Assembly (NCBI RefSeq): GCF_004118325.1
Contig: NZ_RDFA01000003.1
Span: 124,001-188,000 of the forward strand
Direction: 5' to 3'
Source: Halorientalis pallida
GTDB taxonomy: Archaea > Halobacteriota > Halobacteria > Halobacteriales > Haloarculaceae
Length of the DNA: 64,000 nt
Shown piece by piece: positions 23,415-32,905 of this stretch (its first letter is position 1; each line of letters begins with the position of its first letter). The position numbers and the translations under genes are program-made. The notes beneath the pieces were generated by a model. That model was not told the DNA's origin. It saw nothing but the letters and a program-made list of their open reading frames with translations, and searched no databases.

Positions 23415-23648
23415 TCAGGCAGACCGTCCCCCGTCGCGGAGCTGCGGTTTCTGGTCGGCCAGCACGTACGCGACCCCGAGCAACAGCAGGATCGAGACGA
23501 GCGATCCGACGAGGTATCCGTTGGGCCCGATGCTCGTCGGTCGCCCGAGCAGGACCCAGGTGCCGAGCGCCGTGTAGGCCACCGCGAGGAGGCCCACGAT
23601 GCGTCCGAGCCACACCGTCACTCGCTCCGCCGTCGATTGCTGTGTCAT
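23415..23648 (-). CDS. small two-helix membrane protein
   Basis: A 77-residue protein starting at the ATG at 23648 (MTQQSTAERVTVWLGRIVG). Two hydrophobic segments (IVGLLAVAYTALGTWVLL and GYLVGSLVSILLLLGVAYVL) are separated by a GRPTSIGPNG loop. The tail is charged (DQKPQLRDGGRSA). The longer frame upstream of this ATG lacks coding character. The family is not recognised. It is divergent from the amino-acid permease. Confidence 0.6.
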   Translation of the reverse strand: MTQQSTAERVTVWLGRIVGLLAVAYTALGTWVLLGRPTSIGPNGYLVGSLVSILLLLGVAYVLADQKPQLRDGGRSA

Positions 23649-23836
23649 GGCTATCGCGAAATACGTAGGCGACCCATGAAACCTCCGAGGCGCGTTCCCA
23701 GGACGTGAGAACGGCGCACCGTCGGGTCTGACGGGCAGCGGCCGATCCAGCCGTCGTTCCCAGGAGTGGGGAACCACCGCCGCACTGATTACGCCCGGCG
23801 TTCTCGACCCCAGATAACTCACACCCGAGGAAACCC

Positions 23837-25258
23837 GTGGCCGAGAGCGACCAGACCAACAGAGCCGGCGAGTCACCGTCGACCGTCGCGTCACCGACGG
23901 CCGTGGACGAGGAGACGACGGTCACCGAGGAGGGATCGGAGCTGGAGCGGTCCATCGGACTCGTCGGCGGCCTCTCTGTCGGCATCGGGACGATGATCGG
24001 CGCGGGCATCTTCGTATTCCCCGGTATCGCGGCGGGCCAGGCGGGGCCGGCGGCGGCCGGCTCGTTCGCCATCGGCGCGGTCGTCGCCCTGCTCGTGGCG
24101 CTCCCGGCCTCCGAACTCGCCACCGCGATGCCCAAGTCCGGCGGCGGCTACTACTTCGTCTCGCGCGCACTCGGCGCACTCCCCGGTGCCGTCGTCGGCA
24201 TCAGCGTGTGGCTCGGGCTGGTATTCGCGACCGCGTTCTACCTCGTCGGGTTCGGGAGCTACGCGGCGGCGGTGCTGGCCGAAGCCGGCATCGACCTGGG
24301 CGGGGCGGGCGTCGTCGTCCCGCTCGGACTCGTCTTCGGTGCCTTCCTCACGGGACTGAACCTGTTCGGGACGGAGAACGCCGCGAAACTCCAGAACTAC
24401 GTCGTCGGCCTGCTGTTGACCATCCTCGTCCTCTTTCTGGGCTACGGCGGTCTCGATGCCGTCGGAATCTTCGGCCAGCCCAGCGCGCCGGAGTCGTTCC
24501 TGCCGTTCGGCCCGATGCCGGTGTTCACGACGGCCGCGCTCGTGTTCACCTCGTATCTCGGGTTCGCGCAGGTGGCGACGATAGCCGGCGATATCAAAGA
24601 GCCCGGTCGGAACCTCCCGCTGGCGATGGTCGGTTCGGTCCTCATCGTCGGGGTCCTCTACGTCGTGACGATCTTCGTCGCGACCAGCGCCTTCGGAAGC
24701 GAGCGATTGACGGCCTTCGGCGAGACCGCGATGGTCGAAGTGGCACGCTCCTTTTTCGGCGTCCCAGGTGCGGTTCTGATCCTGGTCGCGGGACTGCTGG
24801 CGACGATCTCCAGCGCCAACGCGTCGATCCTCTCGACCTCGCGGGCGGTCTTCGCGGTCAGCAAAGACGCCATCATCCCGAAGTACGCCAGTCGGATGAA
24901 CCTCAAATACGGGACGCCACACGTCGCGCTGGCGATGGCCGGCGGCCCCGTGCTCGTCTTGACCGCGTCCGGCGAGGTCCAGGTCCTCGCCGAGGTCGCC
25001 TCGTTCCTCCATCTGGTGATGTACGGCCTGATCTGTGTCGCGTTACTCGTGATCCGCCGTGACGAGCCGGAATGGTACGACCCCGAGTTCCGGGTCCCCG
25101 CGGCCCCGGTCGTGGCTGGAGTCGGCGCGATCGCCAGTTTCGGGATGATCGCGTTCATGCAGCCGCTCTCACGACGAGTCGGTGCCGCGATAATGATCGC
25201 GTCCGGCGTGTGGTACAAGTACTACGCCAGTGACGTGTCTCTCAAGGGGGTTCTCTGA
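23837..25258 (+). CDS. APC-family amino acid permease
   Basis: A 473-residue transporter with a GTG start. The acidic N-terminus is followed by about 12 membrane helices; the first has the APC signature [19 protein letters not shown] and the loop [20 protein letters not shown] is typical. It likely exchanges or imports amino acids with protons or sodium. The stop codon overlaps the start of a universal-stress-protein gene by 1 nt, a common haloarchaeal pairing in which the UspA protein may tune the transporter. Confidence 0.87.
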   Translation: MAESDQTNRAGESPSTVASPTAVDEETTVTEEGSELERSIGLVGGLSVGIGTMIGAGIFVFPGIAAGQAGPAAAGSFAIGAVVALLVALPASELATAMPKSGGGYYFVSRALGALPGAVVGISVWLGLVFATAFYLVGFGSYAAAVLAEAGIDLGGAGVVVPLGLVFGAFLTGLNLFGTENAAKLQNYVVGLLLTILVLFLGYGGLDAVGIFGQPSAPESFLPFGPMPVFTTAALVFTSYLGFAQVATIAGDIKEPGRNLPLAMVGSVLIVGVLYVVTIFVATSAFGSERLTAFGETAMVEVARSFFGVPGAVLILVAGLLATISSANASILSTSRAVFAVSKDAIIPKYASRMNLKYGTPHVALAMAGGPVLVLTASGEVQVLAEVASFLHLVMYGLICVALLVIRRDEPEWYDPEFRVPAAPVVAGVGAIASFGMIAFMQPLSRRVGAAIMIASGVWYKYYASDVSLKGVL

Positions 25259-26022
25259 TGACCGACGACCAACCGGACACGGCCGGTGACCTCGCGATCC
25301 GCGAACCGCCACGTGTCCTCGTACCGATCGAAGTGCTGGAGGGACAGACCATCCCGCAATCGCTCGTGGCGTTTCTCGCCCCAGCCGAGCTGATACTCCT
25401 CGGCTACCACGTCATCCCCGAGCAGACGCCGACCGAGCAGGCGAGCATGCAGTTCGAGGATCGAGTGCGGGCAGCCGTCGATGACATCGCCGCGTCGTTC
25501 GCCGAGGCACACAGCGACGTCGAGGAACGCGTGGCCTTCACCCACGACCGGGAGCAAACGCTCGACCGCGTCGCCGACGAGATCGACGCGACCGCCGTCC
25601 TCCTGCCGAACCCGACGGGCGAGATCGACGATATTCTGGTCCCGCTCCGGGACGTCGTCGACGTGGACCGACTGGCCGATCTCGTCTCGACGCTCGTCGA
25701 CGGCGAGGACAAACGGGTCACGCTCTGGGATCTCACGGGCGACGAGAACACCGCGCTCCTCGATCAGTCCGAACAGACGCTCCGGGACCGCGGCCTGGCC
25801 GACGAACAGATCCGCACCGAATCCGACGACGTGGAGTTTCCCACGCGAGCCATCGTCGACCGCTCGGACGACTTCGACGTGATCGTCATGGGCGAAGGGG
25901 AGCAGACCCTACTGACGACGGTGCTGGGTGACACGAGCGAACGGATCGCAGACGGGGCCGTCGCGCCCGTGCTCGTCGTTCGGCGGGAGAGAAGCGAGGA
26001 CGGCGACGACGAAGACAGCTAG
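25258..26022 (+). CDS. universal stress protein (UspA family)
   Basis: A 254-residue soluble acidic protein with Rossmann-like alpha/beta character: a first half beginning RVLVPIEVLEGQ and a C-terminal half ending with a UspA-like LGDTSERIADGAVAPVLVVR, where the G-x2-x(9)-G-S/T motif sits. It is co-translated with the amino-acid permease, so it is probably a regulatory partner. The TAG stop shares a CTAG with the convergent carboxyltransferase gene. Confidence 0.75.
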   Translation: MTDDQPDTAGDLAIREPPRVLVPIEVLEGQTIPQSLVAFLAPAELILLGYHVIPEQTPTEQASMQFEDRVRAAVDDIAASFAEAHSDVEERVAFTHDREQTLDRVADEIDATAVLLPNPTGEIDDILVPLRDVVDVDRLADLVSTLVDGEDKRVTLWDLTGDENTALLDQSEQTLRDRGLADEQIRTESDDVEFPTRAIVDRSDDFDVIVMGEGEQTLLTTVLGDTSERIADGAVAPVLVVRRERSEDGDDEDS

Positions 26023-27719
26023 AACAGGATCGTCCCGTGGTGACGGTCCGGGTCGTCCCGGCGCTTGTTCCGGAACGCCGAGAGCCGGGCCAGCAGTTGC
26101 TCGCGGAGGTCACCGGCCGGCAGCAGTTCGTCGACCTGCATCTTCGCGGCCTGGGCCCGCAGGTCGACGAAGTCGTCGAACTGCGCTTTGGCGCTGTCGA
26201 CGAACGCCTCGCGAGTCTCGCCTTCCATCTCCTCCAGTTGCCCGCCGAACAGCGCGTGGACCGCGGCGTCCGGGCCCATCACGGAGATCTCGGCGCTCGG
26301 GAGCGCGAGGGTCGCGTCGGCACCGAACGCGGGACCACACATGGCGTAGATACCTGCGCCGTAGGCTTTTCTGGTGACGACGCAGAACTTCGGCACCTGC
26401 GCGTTCGAGGTGGCGTAGATGAACTTCCGGCCGCGCTGGAGGATGCCCTCGCGTTCGACCTTCGACCCGACCATGAAGCCGGGCGTGTCACACAGATACA
26501 CGAGCGGGATCTCGTAGGCGTCACAGATCCAGACGAACTCGGCGGCCTTCTCCGCGGAGTCGGGGAAGATGGCCCCGCTGACGTGGTTTGGCTGGTTGGC
26601 GACGATGCCGACGGGTCGCCCGCCCATGCGGGCGAACCCGGTGACCATCTCCGGGGCGAACTGCGGCTTGGTCTCGAACCAGGAGTCCCGGTCGACCACG
26701 CGGTCGATCACCTCGTGTACGTCGTAGGCGGCGTTCGGTTCGTCGGGGATCACCGCGTCCAGTCCCTTGGGGTTCTTGACGGGTGGTTTCGGCTCCCGCG
26801 TCGGGTTCGGGGCGTCGTACTGCTGTGGGAGGTAGGAGAGCAGGGCTTTCACGGCCTCGGCGGCGGCCTCCTCGTCGGGCACCACGAGGTCCGCGCTACC
26901 CGACTGGGTGGCGTGGACCTGTGGGCCGCCCAGGTTCTCCATGTCGACGGACTCGCCGGTCATCGCCTCGACGATACGAGGTGAGGCGATGGCCATGCCG
27001 GAGATGTCCTCGACCATGATGAGGAAGTCACAGAAGACGGGCGTGTAGGCCGAGCCCGCGATGTTCGGCCCGTAGAGGACGCCGATCTGTGGGACCTGGC
27101 CGGAGTGGAGACACTGGTTGTAGAACATCTTCCCGCCGCGGTAGCGGTCCATGTGCGTGTCGCCTTTCTCGCGTTCCTCGGCGTTGAGCCGCGCCCCCGT
27201 CGAATCGATCAGGCGGACGATGGGTGCGCCGGCCTCGGCGGCCCGTTCCGAGAGGCGGATCTCCTTCTCGACGCCCATCTGACCGAGCGAGCCGGCCTTC
27301 ACGCTGTAGTCGTTCGCGGTGAAGAAGACTTCCCGGCCCTCGATCTCGCCGACGCCGGTCAGCAGGCCGTCGGCGGGAAGTTCGTCGTCGTCGGTAAACC
27401 GGGCGAAGGTTCCGTCCTCGTAGGTGATCTCGTCGAAGAGGAGATCGAGGCGGTCGCGGACGAACGCCTTCCCGAGCTTCTCGAGTTTCTCGTGGCCTCG
27501 TTCGGGACCGCCGGACACGATGTCCTCGATCTGCTCGCGGAGTTTCTGCTCGCGCTCGGTGACGATGTCGCCCCCGCCCGTCCACTCCTCCTCGTCGGCC
27601 GCGACCCGGTCGCCGCCAGGATCGACGATCTCGACGGGCTGGCCGAGGTGTTCGGCGACCGCCGTCGCGATCACGCGGGCGGTGTCCTCGTCGGTCTCGC
27701 CGTCGACTGTGATCTCCAT
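26019..27719 (-). CDS. acyl-CoA carboxylase carboxyltransferase subunit with N-terminal extension
   Basis: A 566-residue biotin-dependent carboxyltransferase (PccB/MccB type). The two crotonase-like halves are visible, with SERAAEAGAPIVRLIDSTGA, the oxyanion-hole region GGPQVHATQSG, and CDTPGFMVGSKVEREGI followed by RKAYGAGIYAMCGP. It transfers CO2 from carboxybiotin to an acyl-CoA such as propionyl-CoA. It is about 50 residues longer than usual: residues 1-45 (MEITVDGETDEDTARVIATA onward) resemble a small accessory subunit. No biotin carboxylase gene lies nearby, so it must use one encoded elsewhere. Confidence 0.85.
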   Translation of the reverse strand: MEITVDGETDEDTARVIATAVAEHLGQPVEIVDPGGDRVAADEEEWTGGGDIVTEREQKLREQIEDIVSGGPERGHEKLEKLGKAFVRDRLDLLFDEITYEDGTFARFTDDDELPADGLLTGVGEIEGREVFFTANDYSVKAGSLGQMGVEKEIRLSERAAEAGAPIVRLIDSTGARLNAEEREKGDTHMDRYRGGKMFYNQCLHSGQVPQIGVLYGPNIAGSAYTPVFCDFLIMVEDISGMAIASPRIVEAMTGESVDMENLGGPQVHATQSGSADLVVPDEEAAAEAVKALLSYLPQQYDAPNPTREPKPPVKNPKGLDAVIPDEPNAAYDVHEVIDRVVDRDSWFETKPQFAPEMVTGFARMGGRPVGIVANQPNHVSGAIFPDSAEKAAEFVWICDAYEIPLVYLCDTPGFMVGSKVEREGILQRGRKFIYATSNAQVPKFCVVTRKAYGAGIYAMCGPAFGADATLALPSAEISVMGPDAAVHALFGGQLEEMEGETREAFVDSAKAQFDDFVDLRAQAAKMQVDELLPAGDLREQLLARLSAFRNKRRDDPDRHHGTILF

Positions 27720-27924
27720 AATCAGGGCTCACCTGCCAACGGATCGCTGGGAAAACTCACGTAGTGTTTACAATTGACTCGCATAGTGACAGCAATCTCT
27801 CGCGCGACGGTAAAATATGTATGGGTCTGTCACCCACGGTCGGGAGTCGACGAACCCGCAAGTACAGACATCACCGTGGTCGTGGAATCGCCCCGTGCAT
27901 GATACGGTCCCGGAGGGCCGAAGA

Positions 27925-28710
27925 ATGATCGGCGACTGGGGAACGACCGGGCTGACGGCCGTCGTCATCCTGTTCGCGTCGCTCGTGCACGGTATCGCTG
28001 GGTTCGGGTTCGCGCAGGTGTCGATGGGGATATTACCGCTGTTCCGGAGTCCGTCGAGCGCCTCCATCGTCTTCACGGCCACCGCCGTGGTGAGCAACGG
28101 CCGCGTGTGGTGGAGCGTCCGCGACGCGTTCGACTGGCGGCGGTGGCTCGTTCCGATCGGCGGCCTCGTCGTCGGGATGCCGCTCGGTATCTTCGTGTTC
28201 AGCCGGTTCGACGAGGCGCAGATGCGGATCGCCATCGGCGTCGTACTGGTCCTGGCCGTCCTCGTCGTGGGTGCGACCCAGCAACTGGACGTGGTCACCG
28301 ACTGGATCGAAGCCAGTGAGTACCGGCCGGGGAAGGTCGTCGGGGCGTCCGCCGGGCTGTTCGCCGGAATCTTCGGCGGTGCCGTGGCGGTCCCCGGCCC
28401 CCCGATGATCGTCTACGGCGCCTTCATGTCGGCCAGCGGCTTCTGAAGCGGCGAGGAGATGAAGGCCGTTTTCACGGCCTTCTTCGGGACGCTCATGCTG
28501 TACCGCCTCGGGGCGCTCACGTACACTGGCGCAGTGACGACGCCGCTACTCGCCGAGGCGCTCGTGGCCATCCCGATGGTGTTTCTCGGTGCCTGGATCG
28601 GCGTGTACATCTTCGACCACATCCCCGAACGCATCTTCCAGTGGCTCGTGCTCCTGTTGTTGGCCGTGAACGCCTTCGTCCTGCTGTTCACGGCGGTCCC
28701 GGAACTGTAG
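27925..28710 (+). pseudogene. TauE/SafE-family exporter interrupted by an in-frame TGA
   Basis: Codons 1-173 (ATG at 27925) encode a membrane protein of the TauE/DUF81 family, with GIAGFGFAQVSMGILPLF in the first half and a second-half repeat GLFAGIFGGAVAVPGPPMI. The frame hits TGA at 28444-28446 and then continues in the same frame without any shift (SGEEMKAVFTAFFGTLMLYR) through three further membrane segments to TAG at 28708-28710. The continuous homology on both sides shows one gene with a nonsense codon, probably TGG to TGA. The upper part could make a truncated protein. Neighbouring sulfur enzymes suggest sulfite export. Confidence 0.8.
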
Positions 28711-28714
28711 CCGC

Positions 28715-29863
28715 TCAGGCGGCGCAGTTGTTCGGCCCCAGTTCGAGCTCGGTGGCCTCGTGTTCCGTCTCGACTCGTTCGGCCCCGGTGTTGATCGCGA
28801 TCACGTCCTCGTAGTTGGGTGGTTTCTCCGGCGCGTCCTCGGTCAACCGGTCGACGAACGCCTCGCGGTCGAGCTGGAGGAGGTCCAGTTCCGTACCGAG
28901 ATCGCCCAGTCGAGCCGATATCGGCTCTCCCGGCGACCCGGACTCGTAGCGCCCGTCGCTGGTCACGGCGACGTGTCCTGGGGCCACCGTCAGGTCGGCC
29001 GGCAGTTCCAGAATCGTCTCGTGCAGCGTCTCGTAGAGGAGTTGCGCGCCGTGTGCGGCGTCCGCCTCCCCGAACTGGAGTTCCGTCCGCCCGACGGAGT
29101 CGACGAACAGCGTGTCGCCGGTCAACAGCAGTTCCCCACCGACACGGAAGTTGACCATCTCCGAGGTGTGGCCCGGAGCGTGTAGCGCCTCTATCGTCAC
29201 GTCGCCGACTTCGATCACGTCGCCGTCCGACAGTGGTGTGAACTCGTACTCGACGCCACGGTCCACGGCCTGTTCACCGAGATAGTACTCGAGCCCGACC
29301 TCGTCGGCGAGTCGTCGACCCCCCGAGACGTGGTCGGCGTGGACGTGCGTGTCGACGACACCCTCGACGACGAGGCCCGCGTCCTGTGCGGCGACTTTGA
29401 ACTGGTCCGTCTGCCGGGTCGCGTCGACTACCACGGCCGTACCCGAGGTTCGTGACCCGACGACGTAGCCGAGACAGCCCTTCGCCCGCCGCTGGACCTG
29501 TCGTACGACGAGATCGTCGTCCGCCGTCGGGATCGGGACGACCTCGTAGACCTTGCTCCAGGCCTCCATGCCGCCGGAGACGACCGACACGTCCTCGAAG
29601 CCGTTCTCCGCGAGTTCGAGCCCGAACGGCGTCGAGGTCAGCCCTTTCCCGCAGATGGCGACGACCGAACGTCCGTCGGCCATGGACGACACGTCGTCCA
29701 GTTGGGCCTGATCGAGTCCCTCGCTGGGGTCGTACGGAACGTTCTCGGCACCCCGGACGTGCCAGGCCTCGTAGCTGTCGGTCGGTCGTGTGTCGACGAG
29801 CGTGAACTGTTCGTCCGCGTCGATTCGGTCCGCGAGTCGTTCGACGGTGATGGTTTCGACCAT
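28715..29863 (-). CDS. rhodanese-persulfide dioxygenase fusion
   Basis: A 382-residue two-domain protein. Residues 1-110 are a rhodanese domain with the active-site loop ICGKGLTS (Cys71), which moves sulfane sulfur. Residues 115-330 are an ETHE1-like MBL domain with THVHADHVSGG (H173, H175, D177, H178) and HAPGHTSE and TGDTLFVDSVGR, the non-heme iron persulfide dioxygenase pattern, which oxidises persulfides to sulfite. Fusion order rhodanese first is less common than the reverse. It converges on the interrupted TauE gene with 4 bp between stops. Confidence 0.85.
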   Translation of the reverse strand: MVETITVERLADRIDADEQFTLVDTRPTDSYEAWHVRGAENVPYDPSEGLDQAQLDDVSSMADGRSVVAICGKGLTSTPFGLELAENGFEDVSVVSGGMEAWSKVYEVVPIPTADDDLVVRQVQRRAKGCLGYVVGSRTSGTAVVVDATRQTDQFKVAAQDAGLVVEGVVDTHVHADHVSGGRRLADEVGLEYYLGEQAVDRGVEYEFTPLSDGDVIEVGDVTIEALHAPGHTSEMVNFRVGGELLLTGDTLFVDSVGRTELQFGEADAAHGAQLLYETLHETILELPADLTVAPGHVAVTSDGRYESGSPGEPISARLGDLGTELDLLQLDREAFVDRLTEDAPEKPPNYEDVIAINTGAERVETEHEATELELGPNNCAA

Positions 29864-29924
29864 GGATCGATGAGGGATCGGTGTGCAGTCGTCGGGCCGT
29901 TCCGCCTGAGTCGGTCCCCGACCG

Positions 29925-31700
29925 CTATCGATGTTGGTTGCGACCCTGTTCGGGGAAGCGGTTCCCGCGGGGAATCATCCGTGTCTCACAGTACCCGTCG
30001 CCGTCGGCGTAGTCCACGCCCGGCTGGACGAACGGGTACGGGCCGTCCGCGGGGGTGTTCTGGGCGTCGCCGCCGTCCTCGGCCGTCCGGACCCGCCCCG
30101 ACGGCTCGTAGTCGACCGGCGAGTGCCTCGAGAGGAAGGCGACGACCACGTCGGCCGGGATCGCCTCGTCGTCGACCTGGACGTCACGGAACGGGAAGCC
30201 GCAGTTCCCGAGGTCCCGCTCCGGGTCGCCAGGCCGGCGGACGGTCGCCACAGAGTAGGTCGCCTCCGGATCGACCGGGTCGCCGTCGACCCGCAACTCC
30301 ACCAGGCGGCGGCCCCGTTTCGCGGTCGGATCGACGATCACTTCGACGTTCGAGGAGTACGACCGGACGCGGCCGTCCTCCTGGGCGTACGGGTAGGGCG
30401 TGAAGTTGTCTTCGAGGAAGCCCTCCATGTGGCTGGTGAGTTGTTGCCCGTACGCGACGCCCTTCGCGACCGGTGCCGTCATCGGGAACGCCGTGTACAC
30501 GTCGCCGAGCGTGATCTCGCCGGGCGGAACCGCGCTCCCGTACCGGAACCCGTGGGCGACGGACAGATCGGTCCCGAAGTGCCAGCGTACCGCGTCGTTG
30601 AACAGCGTGTTCCAGGGACTCTCCAGGAACGACCGGCGGGACAGGGCACTCTCCGTCCGCCCGACGACCGTGTCGAGCGACCGGTCCAGCCGCCCGGCCC
30701 CGCGCTCGAACCCCGGATCTTCGGCGAAGAACGGTCGGCGGAGAGCCTCGACGGTCGCCGCCGCCTCGGGATCCGGCTCCGGCGTGTTTGGGCCGTCCTC
30801 GATAAGACGGTAGAGGGAGTGGCGGAACTGGAACTGGCCGTCACGGGTCCGGACGTCGACGCGGCCGAGCGCGTCGCCCATCCCGGACTCGACGACGACC
30901 GTCCCGTCGACGAACAGGGGCTCGTCGGTGTACTCGTGGGTGTGAGCGCTGAACACGATGTCGACCGTCGGGCAGTCCTTGGCGGCCTGCACCATCCAGG
31001 GGAGGCCGATCTCGGTCACGGCGACCACGATGTCGGCCCCGTCCGCGCGCGCATCGGCCGCGGCCGATTCGAGCTGTGACGGGTGTTTCCCGAAGCGATA
31101 TCTCCCCCGGAAGAACGCGGGGGCCATCCGGTCGACGTAGACGTTCGTCATGCCGACCACGCCGACGGTGCAGTCGTCGACCTGGAACAGATCGTACGCG
31201 TCGTAGAGCCGGTCGGTCGACTCCCAGTCGTAGAGGTTGGCGGCGAGTACTGGCGCGGCCAGTTCGTCCAGCACGGCCGTGAGGTTTCCGTCCTCGGCCG
31301 CCTCGTTCGAGTAGTCCCAGTTGCCGGGGACGTACACGTCGGGGCGCAGATGCTGGTCGATCGGTTCCAGCATCGCACGCCCGTTCGTGTAGGTCGTTTC
31401 GGCACAGCCGTGGAAGGTGTCGCCACACATCAACGTCAGGACCGGATGTTCCGCACGCAGTTCCTCGAGTTTCGCCGTGAGGATGGGGACGCCCCCCGCG
31501 CGTTCGATCGTGCGGTCGTCGTCGCCGAACTCGATCTCGGGGTTCGGCTGTCCCGTATCGTAGTAGACCTGCTGCCGTGGAGACAACTGACCGTGGAGGT
31601 CGCTGACGTGTGCCAGGACTGCGTCCGGGTCGCCGTCGGCGGCGACTCGACTCCCGTCGCAGGTTCGCCACGGTCCCAAGTGGTCCTCCGAAGCGGTCAT
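29925..31700 (-). CDS. 5'-nucleotidase/SoxB-like metallophosphoesterase
   Basis: A 591-residue protein. The N-terminal calcineurin-like domain has HVSDLHGQ (D34, H36), MCGDTFHG, GNWDYS in place of GNHE, and VFSAHTHEY. The variant GNWD and the segment AANLYDW with YDAYDLFQV resemble SoxB thiosulfohydrolases. The C-terminal half is the 5'-nucleotidase substrate-binding domain. No signal peptide is evident. I chose the ATG at 31700 (MTASEDH); 31715 is an alternative. It lies 61 bp upstream of, and is transcribed towards, the persulfide dioxygenase gene, so a sulfur role is plausible, with nucleotide hydrolysis as the alternative. Confidence 0.7.
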   Translation of the reverse strand: MTASEDHLGPWRTCDGSRVAADGDPDAVLAHVSDLHGQLSPRQQVYYDTGQPNPEIEFGDDDRTIERAGGVPILTAKLEELRAEHPVLTLMCGDTFHGCAETTYTNGRAMLEPIDQHLRPDVYVPGNWDYSNEAAEDGNLTAVLDELAAPVLAANLYDWESTDRLYDAYDLFQVDDCTVGVVGMTNVYVDRMAPAFFRGRYRFGKHPSQLESAAADARADGADIVVAVTEIGLPWMVQAAKDCPTVDIVFSAHTHEYTDEPLFVDGTVVVESGMGDALGRVDVRTRDGQFQFRHSLYRLIEDGPNTPEPDPEAAATVEALRRPFFAEDPGFERGAGRLDRSLDTVVGRTESALSRRSFLESPWNTLFNDAVRWHFGTDLSVAHGFRYGSAVPPGEITLGDVYTAFPMTAPVAKGVAYGQQLTSHMEGFLEDNFTPYPYAQEDGRVRSYSSNVEVIVDPTAKRGRRLVELRVDGDPVDPEATYSVATVRRPGDPERDLGNCGFPFRDVQVDDEAIPADVVVAFLSRHSPVDYEPSGRVRTAEDGGDAQNTPADGPYPFVQPGVDYADGDGYCETRMIPRGNRFPEQGRNQHR

Positions 31701-31861
31701 ACCGCGAGTGATCACCTACGCTGGCGTCGGGATCAAAAGTTGTGGCGGGTTACTCTCGTCCCTGGACGGCCCGACTGTCCCGGGAGTGTGGACCGCCGAA
31801 ACGTGACCGATCACACACACGAATGTTTTTACACTAGCTTCGAAAACCGTTGGAGTGGATC

Positions 31862-32113
31862 ATGGCAGACAAAGAGGATCTGCGACAGCAGATGATCGAC
31901 GCGTTCGAGGGCGCCGACTATCCGATCTCGAGTCCGATGGATCTCGTACCCGCCCTGCCCAACGGGCCGTCGACGACGTTCGAGTCCGGGAACTTCTCCA
32001 TGACGGCGATGGAGCTCAACACGAAGCTCTCGGGTGGGGACTTCCCGTACGACAGCGCCGAGGACTTCGTCGACGACATCGTGGACGAACTGGAGAACCA
32101 GGACCTCGTCTGA
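31862..32113 (+). CDS. MTH865-like small protein
   Basis: An 83-residue acidic helical protein starting MADKEDLRQQMIDAFEGADY. It matches the pattern of the MTH865 family, small EF-hand-like helical proteins widely found in methanogens and haloarchaea and of unknown function. A T-rich box (GTTTTTACA) lies about 31 nt upstream. Confidence 0.75.
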   Translation: MADKEDLRQQMIDAFEGADYPISSPMDLVPALPNGPSTTFESGNFSMTAMELNTKLSGGDFPYDSAEDFVDDIVDELENQDLV

Positions 32114-32140
32114 GACGAACCCCGCCGAGGTCACCACGGC

Positions 32141-32650
32141 TCACGGTGTGAGGACCACCGCTGCGGCCGTGGCGAACACGCCGACGCCGAGCAGGCCGTA
32201 GTTCGCGACCGGATTCTTCGCACGGACCAGGTCGAAGGTAACTGTCCGCCTCGAGAGGGGCCACAGCGGCGTGATTCCCGTGGGTGTGAGGACGTCACCC
32301 AGCAGGTGGGCACAGATGCCGAGCGTCCCGAAGCCGAACCCGGCGACCGCGAGTTCGGCCGATCGCGGTGTGGTTACTCGCCCGCCGAGGACCCACCCGA
32401 CCGCGGCGAACCCGAAACCGATCGAGAGGGCGAACCAGACCGTGTGAGTCACGCCGCGGTGAGAGACCAGCGGCAGCTCGTGGTCCACGTCGGGCAGGGA
32501 GGCGACCGACAGCACGCACACCTCCCCGAGGACGGCCAGGTCGGGCCGGCCCGCCAGCACCAGCACGACCGCGACCGGGAGCACGACCAGCAGCGAGACG
32601 CCGAGATGACCTGCCCGGTACACACACGGTGATGGTTCGTGTTCGGACAT
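32141..32650 (-). CDS. YdjM/DUF457-type membrane-bound metal-dependent hydrolase
   Basis: A 169-residue protein starting at the ATG at 32650 (MSEHEPSP). Four to five membrane helices are visible, with conserved polar residues SLPDVDHELPLVSHRGVTHT and HLLGDVLTPTGITPLWP typical of the DUF457/YdjM family, where Asp and His residues at membrane edges are thought to bind metal. It may act on membrane lipids; the substrate is unknown. Confidence 0.8.
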   Translation of the reverse strand: MSEHEPSPCVYRAGHLGVSLLVVLPVAVVLVLAGRPDLAVLGEVCVLSVASLPDVDHELPLVSHRGVTHTVWFALSIGFGFAAVGWVLGGRVTTPRSAELAVAGFGFGTLGICAHLLGDVLTPTGITPLWPLSRRTVTFDLVRAKNPVANYGLLGVGVFATAAAVVLTP

Positions 32651-32703
32651 GAACTTTCGGCTACGATGGAGACGCTTAACCGGCTTCCGGCCACAGTCGG
32701 GGT

Positions 32704-32862
32704 ATGCTCTCGTCGGTCGCCGGAGACGTGTTGAGTCGGGTCGGGCCGTTCGTGATCCCGGTCGTCCTGTTCGCCGGCGGCGTGGCCGCCTACGCCCTGC
32801 TGTGGCTGTTCTACCGGTGGCGCGACGGCGACGTGGTCGAGGACGGCGCCACGGAGGAGTGA
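32704..32862 (+). CDS. 52-residue single-helix membrane protein
   Basis: A short frame from ATG 32704 to TGA 32862. MLSSVAGDVLSRVGPFVIP is followed by the hydrophobic VVLFAGGVAAYALLWLFYR and an acidic tail (WRDGDVVEDGATEE). Codon third positions are G/C rich, and a TTAA element lies about 30 nt upstream near 32675. The acidic cytoplasmic-type tail and single helix are typical of haloarchaeal small membrane proteins. Function unknown. Confidence 0.6.
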   Translation: MLSSVAGDVLSRVGPFVIPVVLFAGGVAAYALLWLFYRWRDGDVVEDGATEE

Positions 32863-32905
32863 GTCGCGGCCAACACTGAAGCCCCCGCTGGTCGAGAGGG
32901 GTGGC

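Noticed and set aside
28444-28446. TGA as selenocysteine codon in the TauE gene
   Set aside because: Haloarchaea are not known to use selenocysteine, the position is in a membrane exporter without a redox role, and no SECIS-like element is seen.
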